The notes beneath the pieces were generated by a model that was not told where the DNA came from, ran no database searches, and worked only from the letters and a program-made list of their open reading frames with translations. Shown one piece after another: positions 58,205-64,000 of a stretch of DNA of 64,000 bases. The position numbers were made by a program, and so were the translations under genes. Every line of letters starts with the position of its first letter. Positions within the stretch are counted from its first letter, which is position 1. The DNA is from UBA1127 sp965116355. GTDB taxonomy: Bacteria; Chloroflexota; Dehalococcoidia; Lucifugimonadales; UBA1127. The stretch spans positions 310,001 to 374,000 of the forward strand of contig OZ220679.1 in NCBI GenBank assembly GCA_965116355.1. The letters are read 5' to 3'.

Positions 58205-58260
58205 TTGGAAAACGGCGCCAGTGTGCCCGAGGGTGCAAGCTGGGACAAATCTCCGGGCTA
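58205..58260. repeat. 58-bp dispersed repeat, copy 2
   Basis: See 56075-56132. The two copies flank the PH-like gene, lipoprotein and LRR remnant in direct orientation. No gene is seen in the surrounding gap 58046-58291. Confidence 0.6.
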
Positions 58261-58291
58261 TGCGGGCCAGCGACCGGCGAGGGCTGTCCAG

Positions 58292-59854
58292 CTATGACCC
58301 CCTGAACAGCTCCGTGTCGGGGTGGAACTGGAACCAGCCGAACCAGAAGGACATGTGCGTGGGGATGCGGGCGAGTTTCAGCGACTCGTCGGCGGTGTTG
58401 ATGAGGTACTCCTCCGTCACCTGCCACTCCACGCCGTCGGCGTCTACGAGCCTTGACGGCAGGCGGAGGTTGACCGCGACGTCGTCGCCGGTGACGAGCT
58501 CGAACGTCCGGCCGCCGCGGTGGTAGGCACGGGCGCCCTCGCTGGTGGCGGAGCCCACCACGACGATGTCCTCGCCACCGACGACGTCGTTGATGATGCG
58601 GTGGATGCGCAGCGCGTTGGAGGCGTAGGCCTTGGCGGCGCCGTTGAGCTGCACGCCGAGGACGATGTCCTTCGTCGTCAGGCCGTCGTCGCGGTCGGGG
58701 ACGGGGAACATCGTCGCCGGGTCGTTGAAGTAGTCGAAGTAGATGGCCTCCGGGTTGTCCTCCGGGACGTAGAAGCTGCGGTGGTACACGCCCGTGTCCT
58801 GGGACAGCACGGTGGTGTCGGGATGGAGCTCCAGCCACTCCTCCCACGTCGTGAGCATGACGGGGAAGAAGTCCAGCTTAATGCCGGAGTCCCAGAGGGG
58901 GCCGATGACGGGCTCGCTGGTGAGCTGGTTCCAGAGGGAGTTGGTGAGCCGGTCATACATGACCTTGTTGCTGCGGTACAACATGCCGGAGGTGCCGAAG
59001 GTGGTTGGCTCCCCGTTGATCTTGGCGGAATACACGATTCCGGTGCCGCAGAGGGTTCAGTAGGCGAGCGAGATGGGCTCACCTCCCAGGATGTCGTTTG
59101 CCATCTCGTGGGCGTTGACGATGCGGAGCGGGTATGCGCGGTGCTTGCCGTTGATGGACACGCCGAACACGCGATCGGTCGGCAGCATGTAGTCCTGCCC
59201 ACCGGCCGCGACGACGGGCGCCTGCTCCAGCGGCGGAATACCGTCGGGGCGGACGCCGCCCCAGGCAACCTCGGCGAGGTTGATTCGCGAGCCGTTCTTG
59301 GCGGGTAGGATGAAGTCGCCGAACCTGGGGTCAATGAGGCTCATGAGCTCGCTCTTCCACTTCACGTAGCCCTCGGGGGGAGCGTATTCGTCGCCGTTTC
59401 GTCCCAGCCACTCCATCCACTCATGCCAGCCGCGGGAGTGGGTCTGGAAGTTTTCCCCGGTGATGGCCGAAAGCCCCTTCAACGTCTCCTGCACCACCTC
59501 CCAGTTTCCGAAGAACCGGAGCATTTCGATCATGATCGGGACCATGGACTTGTCGTTGTTCTCGACGGCCCGCTCGATCGCCTCGAGAGAACCCTGGGGG
59601 AAGTAGTCCCAGCTCGCGAAGAGCAGGTACATGTTGGCGTTGGAGTTGTAGTCGTTCGTGGAGGAGCGCGCGGGCGTCGGGGTGGGGTTTGCGGCGGCGG
59701 AGGGCGCATCGAAGGCGGGCAGGGGCGTGGGCGTGCTCTCGACCTGTGCGGCCGGGGCGTCGCCGGCGGAGCAGGCAACGGCGACGGCGAGCAGCAGAGC
59801 GCCCGCGAACGCGGGGGCCGCCAGAGTGGCCGGCTTACGGAAGGAGCTGCTCAC
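58292..59854 (-). CDS. DUF3179 lipoprotein, candidate selenoprotein (UGA at 59059-59057)
   Basis: 520 residues if UGA is decoded. GTG 59854 (AAAGGA upstream) gives a lipoprotein signal (lipobox VAVAC), then a Pro/Thr linker and an N-terminal helical region. The DUF3179 domain starts near 210. At residue 266 the frame meets TGA: ISLAY-U-TLCGTGIVYS, where the family motif as I recall it is Y-C-P-L-C-G-T-G. So UGA replaces the first Cys of a CxxC redox pair and the second is retained. Downstream, FGTSGMLYRSN, MYDRLTNSLW and AYASNALRIHRIINDVVGG are intact for another 255 residues. A hairpin with SECIS features follows the UGA. Alternatives are a nonsense mutation or a base error. The function of DUF3179 is not established. 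Confidence 0.78.
59024..59059 (-). promoter_or_regulatory. candidate bacterial SECIS element of the DUF3179 gene
   Basis: Apical stem CGGAAT (59042-59037) / ATTCCG (59031-59026) closes the loop CGTGT, starting 20 nt after UGA with G at the second loop position; GG (59047-59046) can extend the stem to CC (59025-59024) across a bulge. Confidence 0.6.
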
Positions 59855-60019
59855 TCACGTCCTTTCAAGAGCATGGGCGTTCACAGGCTCTGGGCCAGTT
59901 GCCGCGATTACGGTGAGCAATTTCCATCATACACCCCAAGGGGAGAGATTGGGGCATTGGCGTGGCATGCCGTGTATCCCCTGGAGAGGAGCTATCAGGT
60001 TGAGGCGCCAGCCCCGGCC
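59855..60019. other. divergent intergenic region
   Basis: Between the DUF3179 gene and the antiporter. Minus-strand TATGAT at 59931-59926 is a possible -10 for the DUF3179 gene; no -35 is clear. Confidence 0.35.
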
Positions 60020-60048
60020 TTGTTCACCACAGGGACTGGTGCTACTAT
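60020..60048 (+). promoter_or_regulatory. promoter of the antiporter gene
   Basis: TTGTTC (60020-60025), 17-bp spacer, TACTAT (60043-60048), preceded by TGC to form an extended -10. Confidence 0.45.
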
Positions 60049-60199
60049 CCCCGCGCTACGGCCATCGGTCTATCGATGCGTCGTGCGAGTACGGCAACTG
60101 TCACTCCGACTGTGATTGCTGCAACGGTATCCGCCGTTTACAAGTGGCTCGCGCCAACCGTGCCTGGGGTGGCAGCAGGGGTGATGAGGGGAGCGGGGA

Positions 60200-61837
60200 T
60201 TGGAGCTGCATGAGGCCCTGTTCGCTGTGGGCGCGCTCATCGTCCTGGCGAAGCTGCTCGAGGGCATCTTCAAGCGCATAGGGCTGAACGCCATCTTTGC
60301 CTACGCCGTCGCAGGAGTCATCCTCGGCCCCGCGACCGGCCTCGTGCACACGGGGCCCAGCATCGAGCTCGTCCTCAGCATCGGCATCTTCATGTTCTTC
60401 TTCCTCATTGGGCTGGAGGAGCTGGACATCGCCGGGTTCGTCGCCGCCATACGCGGCCGGATCTTCTTCACCGCCGTCCTCGCCGTGACGCTGTCGATGC
60501 TCGCCTCGCTGGCCGTGACAACGGACGTCTTCATTGACCTTGGGCTTGGGCTGAGCGTGACGGAGGCGCTGGGGCTCGCCGGGGTGCTCTCGCTCTCCAG
60601 CCTTGGCGTCGTGGCGAAGGCGCTGGTGGACGAGGGCCGGCTGCGGGAGCCCGTAGGCGTGCAGATCTTCACCGCCGTCATCATCGTCGAGCTGATCGCG
60701 CTGTTTGTGGTGGGCTTTGCCATCAGCGAGCGCTTTACGTCGAAGACGGGCGGCGGCATCGACCTGGCTTCTGTGGGCCTGATCATCGGCGAGATCATCG
60801 CGTTTGCGGTGGTCACCTGGTTCGTGGCGAGCAAGCTGGTGCCGCGGATTCTAGGACTCCTGCAGCGACTGCTCCGCGTACCACAGTTCGCATTCGGCAC
60901 GCTGGTGGGCGGACTCTTCCTGGTGGTGGTCGTCGCCGAGGAGGTGGGTCTGCACGGCTCGCTGGGCGCGCTCCTGTTCGGTGCGGCGTTGTCATTCCTG
61001 CCGTACCAGATGAGGCGGGACATCATGCCGGGCATGCGGGGCGCCGCCGAGGGCTTCTTTGTGCCGCTCTTCTTCGCGTCCGCGGGGCTGCACTTCAGTC
61101 TGGATTTCACCAAGCTGCCGGTGGAGACGATCCTGGCGCTCGCGTTCGTGCCGTTGCTGGGAAAGGCGGCCGCGTCGTTCATCAGCGCCTACGTCACCCG
61201 CATCAGGGCCCCGTTCGCCACGGCGGTGGGGCTGACGGCGAAGGGGGTCGCGGAGATCGCACTGCTTCTCGTCATGCTGCACAGCGGGGCCATCGGCAAG
61301 GACATCTTCTCACTGATGGTGCTGGTCATGCTGGCATACATCATGCTGACGCCGCTGGGCATCAGCTTCGCGCTGCGGCGGGTGGCGCGGTGGGCGGACG
61401 CGGAGTCCCCCGAGCACCTGCCGCCGTCCTTCGAGCGCTTCGTCCTCGACGAGGTCAGGGTGAGCGACGTGCTGGACCCCTACCGCGTCCACCCGGAGGC
61501 ATCGCAGACGGTGAAGAGCTTTGCGGAGGACTGGCTGCTGCAGGACCAACACGACTACGTGGTGGAGGACCATGGCAAGCTGGCGGGCATCGTGTCCGTG
61601 AGCATGCTGCGCTACCTGCCCCACGTCGAATGGGACCACACGCCGCTGAGCCAGATGCTCCGGCATGAGACGCCAAAGGCCCTCTCGAACGACTACCTGG
61701 AGGACGCGCTCCAACTGATGACGGAGAACTCGCTCTCCGTGCTGCCCGTCGTCGACGCCGAGACGGGCGCGTTCAGGGGGTCCATCTCCAGCCACGAGAT
61801 CCTGGAGATGCTGGTGCTGAGCGCGCGGGGGGAGTAG
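60200..61837 (+). CDS. CPA2-type cation/proton antiporter with C-terminal CBS domains
   Basis: 545 residues. About 12 membrane helices in the first 400 residues match monovalent cation:proton antiporter-2 (Kef/NapA-like) proteins: VAGVILGPATGLVHTG (near 40), FFLIGLEELD (near 72) and LLFGAALSFLPYQ. A C-terminal cytosolic pair of CBS motifs follows (VSDVLDPYRVHPEASQTV near 425; SQMLRHETPKALSNDYLEDAL near 495), probably sensing nucleotides. The first codon is TTG 60200 behind GAGGGGAGCGGGGA; the next Met in frame is too far inside helix 1. Confidence 0.88.
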   Translation: MELHEALFAVGALIVLAKLLEGIFKRIGLNAIFAYAVAGVILGPATGLVHTGPSIELVLSIGIFMFFFLIGLEELDIAGFVAAIRGRIFFTAVLAVTLSMLASLAVTTDVFIDLGLGLSVTEALGLAGVLSLSSLGVVAKALVDEGRLREPVGVQIFTAVIIVELIALFVVGFAISERFTSKTGGGIDLASVGLIIGEIIAFAVVTWFVASKLVPRILGLLQRLLRVPQFAFGTLVGGLFLVVVVAEEVGLHGSLGALLFGAALSFLPYQMRRDIMPGMRGAAEGFFVPLFFASAGLHFSLDFTKLPVETILALAFVPLLGKAAASFISAYVTRIRAPFATAVGLTAKGVAEIALLLVMLHSGAIGKDIFSLMVLVMLAYIMLTPLGISFALRRVARWADAESPEHLPPSFERFVLDEVRVSDVLDPYRVHPEASQTVKSFAEDWLLQDQHDYVVEDHGKLAGIVSVSMLRYLPHVEWDHTPLSQMLRHETPKALSNDYLEDALQLMTENSLSVLPVVDAETGAFRGSISSHEILEMLVLSARGE

Positions 61838-61844
61838 CGCGGGA

Positions 61845-62165
61845 CTACGCTCCCGGAGGGCGGTAGGTCACGGACTTGCCCGCGGCCTCGTCCATGGTCT
61901 CCGGCGTGATGAGGACCGTCGCGCGGAAGGTGATCGCGCCGGCCTTGGCAACCTCCATAGAGGCAGCGGCGGCGGATGCGTCGTCCGGCAGATCCACAAT
62001 GATGTAGAGGTCGTCGGCGCCAAAGCCGTAGTAGAAGGCCTCCAACTTGCCGCCGAGGGATTCAAACATCCCGGCGAACATGTCACGGCGGCCGGTGCCG
62101 CCTTCCTTCTGCAGCCCGGCAATCCCGGAAGCAGTGTAATCAGCAGTAAAGAGATACTTCGGCAT
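61845..62165 (-). CDS. GYD-domain protein
   Basis: 106-residue ferredoxin-like protein of the GYD family. It begins MPKYLFTADYTASGIAGLQKEG and contains LEAFYYGFGADDLYIIVDLPD, in which the family name motif G-Y-D is replaced by G-F-G-A-D-D. ATG 62165 is preferred over 62171 because GGAGG then sits 6 nt upstream instead of abutting the start. The family role is unknown; it is common in Chloroflexota and Actinobacteria. It ends 7 bp from the antiporter stop. Confidence 0.82.
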   Translation of the reverse strand: MPKYLFTADYTASGIAGLQKEGGTGRRDMFAGMFESLGGKLEAFYYGFGADDLYIIVDLPDDASAAAASMEVAKAGAITFRATVLITPETMDEAAGKSVTYRPPGA

Positions 62166-62268
62166 CTTCATCCTCCCCGCCCAATCTTGCCAAAGGCTAG
62201 CAGCACACTCGCGCTCAGGTCAATGAAGCTCACCGTTTACGCCAGCCGAACGCGCCGTCCACGGGCGA

Positions 62269-63756
62269 CTACCCGGTGGCGGAGTTCACCCGGTCGTAGA
62301 GTGCGACGACCTCGCTCGACGGCTTCGGCGTAGCCAGGGTGACGGCGACCGCGGCGGCCATGGCGATGAGGAAGGACGGCGTGGCGGGGGAGATGTCCCA
62401 CACGCCGCCGGGGCCGCCGCCAGTGAACTGCCAGAGCGTCGCGGCGAGCGCGCCGACGACCACCGACGCCATCGCGCCCCACACGTTGAAGCGGCGCCAG
62501 TACAGGGCGAGGATGATGACCGGCCCAAAGGCCGCCCCCATCCCGCCCCAGGCATAGCTCACCAGGTTGAAGATGGAGTCAGGGAACCACACCGAAATGA
62601 CCGCCGACACCACCCCGATGACCACCAGCAGGCCCCGGCCCATCCACACCCGGGCGTTGGCCGCCAGCCCCTGCGCGATGCGCTTGAGCACGGGCAGGTC
62701 TTCCGTCGCAATGGCCGATGCCAGCAGGAGCTGGGAGTCGGCCGTGCTCATGACGGCGGCGATCACGGCCGTCAACAAGGCGCCGACGAAGACCGGGTGG
62801 AAGAAGACCTCCGCGACGACAAAGTAGACTCGCTCCGTGTCGATGACCTCGCCGAGCAGCCCGGCCTCGAAGAGGGCCGGACGGGCAACAATACCGACGA
62901 AAATCGCGAGGCCGTACACGGCAATCAGCCATACCAGAGCGAGGTTGCGCGCCTGGCCAGCCCCATCCTCTCGTTCGAGCGCCATGAAGCGCTGCAGAAT
63001 GCGATGCGCGCCAAGACCGCCGACGGCCCAGCCGGACGCAGACAGCACGAAGCTGAGCGTGATGGGCGAGCCGTCCCCGAGCGAGAACGGGTCGAAGAAT
63101 CCAGGGGCGGCGCCGTGCCCGAAGGGGCGGGCAGTCTCGAAGAGCAGCGTGACCACCAGGACGGCCAGACTCCCCATCATCAGCAGCGCCTGGGCCACGT
63201 CGGTCCGGGAGACGGCCATGAAACCGCCGATGAGGGTGTATGTCGCGATGGCGAGCAGCGTCAGCACCACGCCCGCTACGAGGTCCAGCCCAAAGATCTG
63301 CTCGAGCAGCTTGGACCCGCCGACGAGGCCTGAGCTCACGTAGAAGACGACGAAAAGGATGGTGACGGCGCCGGACACCGCTCTCAGGAGGCCGGTGGCG
63401 TCGGCGAAACGGGCCTCCAGGAATTCCGGAATGGTCACTGCGTTGTTGGCGGCGATGGAGTAGCGCCGGAGGCGACGGGCGAGCAGCGTCCAGCTCAGGA
63501 AGACGCCGGCCGCGGCGAATAACGGGACCCAAATCTGGACCAGGCCGCCGGTGAAAGCGAGGGCCGGGAGGGCGAGCATCGTCCACGCGCTCGCCGTCGA
63601 CGAGCCGGAGCTGAGGGCGGCGGTGAAGGCGCTGAGGCGGCGGCCGCCGAGGGTGTAGTCGGCCATGTCGCGCATGCGGCGCGCGCCGACTATGGCGATA
63701 GCGATGAGCGTGCCGAAGTAGACGGCAAACCCGAAGATCACCCAGATGTTGCCCAC
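62269..63756 (-). CDS. sodium:solute symporter family protein
   Basis: 495 residues with about 13 membrane helices, closest in pattern to PutP-type symporters for proline or other small organic solutes. Features: DYTLGGRRLSAFTAALSSGSSTASAW (split as DYTLGGRRLS and GSSTASAW) in helices 1-2, PEFLEARF, GGFMAVSRTDVAQALLM and the helix 8 region MSTADSQLLLASA with the sodium-site Ser/Thr. GTG 63756 is chosen for GAGGGAGAAGCC upstream; an ATG at 63786 lacks a site. Confidence 0.9.
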   Translation of the reverse strand: MGNIWVIFGFAVYFGTLIAIAIVGARRMRDMADYTLGGRRLSAFTAALSSGSSTASAWTMLALPALAFTGGLVQIWVPLFAAAGVFLSWTLLARRLRRYSIAANNAVTIPEFLEARFADATGLLRAVSGAVTILFVVFYVSSGLVGGSKLLEQIFGLDLVAGVVLTLLAIATYTLIGGFMAVSRTDVAQALLMMGSLAVLVVTLLFETARPFGHGAAPGFFDPFSLGDGSPITLSFVLSASGWAVGGLGAHRILQRFMALEREDGAGQARNLALVWLIAVYGLAIFVGIVARPALFEAGLLGEVIDTERVYFVVAEVFFHPVFVGALLTAVIAAVMSTADSQLLLASAIATEDLPVLKRIAQGLAANARVWMGRGLLVVIGVVSAVISVWFPDSIFNLVSYAWGGMGAAFGPVIILALYWRRFNVWGAMASVVVGALAATLWQFTGGGPGGVWDISPATPSFLIAMAAAVAVTLATPKPSSEVVALYDRVNSATG

Positions 63757-63888
63757 GGCTTCTCCCTCTTTATCGCGCCGGCGCACTCACCTTTGCGGCA
63801 CGGCAAGAGCATGTCCGTCTCCAATTGAGTGGCTGGACAACCGCGCAGCGCGTGCGCGCCGACCGGCCCTGTGCACGCTGAGGGGCGG

Positions 63889-64000
63889 CTAGGGGTTCTT
63901 GCGCTCCAGGACGAAGCTGCGCTTGCCGTTGTTGCTCACGACGTCCATCTGGAGATGGCCCATCGTGCGGTTGAGGCTCGATGAGACAAGGAGCACTTCC
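63889..64000 (-). CDS. C-terminal end of an unknown gene, cut by the right edge
   Basis: Open minus-strand frame entering from the edge and ending at TAG 63891-63889. The visible 36 residues include SSSLNRTMGHLQMDVVSNN and end FVLERKNP. They are too few to identify. The gap 63757-63888 shows nothing else. Confidence 0.45.
   Translation of the reverse strand, partial: EVLLVSSSLNRTMGHLQMDVVSNNGKRSFVLERKNP

Noticed and set aside
1..64000. CRISPR arrays, rRNA genes and insertion sequences
   Set aside because: No regularly spaced identical repeats with unique spacers, no rRNA sequence and no transposase gene were recognised; the short repeats are palindromic dispersed elements.

Overview
The window is high-G+C bacterial chromosome using the standard bacterial code. 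It is dense with housekeeping genes and looks most like a Chloroflexota genome of the SAR202/Dehalococcoidia kind. That placement is an inference from three things: the tmRNA tag ends GERELALAA, close to the tag I recall for Dehalococcoides; paralogous amidohydrolase and D-2-hydroxyacid dehydrogenase genes sit beside a peptide-type binding lipoprotein; and no outer-membrane genes are seen. No rRNA operon, CRISPR array or intact transposon is visible. The most notable result is two candidate selenoprotein genes, each with an in-frame UGA exactly where its family has a redox cysteine and a bacterial SECIS-like hairpin about 20 nt downstream.

Layout. 1-6.6 kb: catabolic cluster (two hydroxyacid dehydrogenases, a binding lipoprotein, two tandem amidohydrolases). 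6.6-8.3 kb: an SDR oxidoreductase and a duplicated DUF4389 membrane protein. 8.3-11 kb: trans-translation and proteolysis block (tmRNA, smpB, S41 protease). 11.2-14.5 kb: citrate synthase, a Sec-type peroxiredoxin (UGA at 13166-13168) and hflX. 14.8-22.8 kb: a low-complexity protein, dnaN, a small HTH protein, acpS, NAD(P)HX repair (frameshifted), coaX and coaBC, punctuated by TTGTCACAT-type motifs that culminate in a dense array at 22621-22860. 23-27 kb: valS and an MFS exporter. 27.1-28.6 kb: a visibly lower-G+C two-gene operon of endonuclease VII-like zinc proteins, next to repeats and a long palindrome.

29-36.3 kb: two uncharacterised genes, an HhH protein, secA, and divergent prs and purA sharing a palindromic region. 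36.4-40.3 kb: a complete Fe(III)-type ABC importer. 40.5-49.5 kb: family 4 uracil-DNA glycosylase, RNase J, FtsK, a small methyltransferase-like protein and a fused AccD-AccA preceded by a structured leader. 49.5-52.6 kb: SIMPL lipoprotein, ECF sigma/anti-sigma pair, signal peptidase I. 52.7-56 kb: tRNA-Lys, HIT protein, rhodanese, OsmC and a MetE-like enzyme. 56.2-59.9 kb: a triple PH-like-domain protein, a small lipoprotein, an LRR remnant and the DUF3179 candidate selenoprotein (UGA at 59057-59059). 60-64 kb: a CBS-tailed cation/proton antiporter, a GYD protein, a sodium:solute symporter and the end of an unknown gene.

How the parts relate. Several promoters share an extended -10 of the form TGnTAtAmT, and some genes (coaX, the 14.8 kb gene) appear to be leaderless. 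Three families of short palindromic dispersed repeats occupy intergenic gaps and have invaded one coding end. Stress and redox functions recur: peroxiredoxin, OsmC, rhodanese, a sigma/anti-sigma pair and the DUF3179 protein. Sec decoding would require selA/selB/selC/selD elsewhere in the genome, which this window cannot show.
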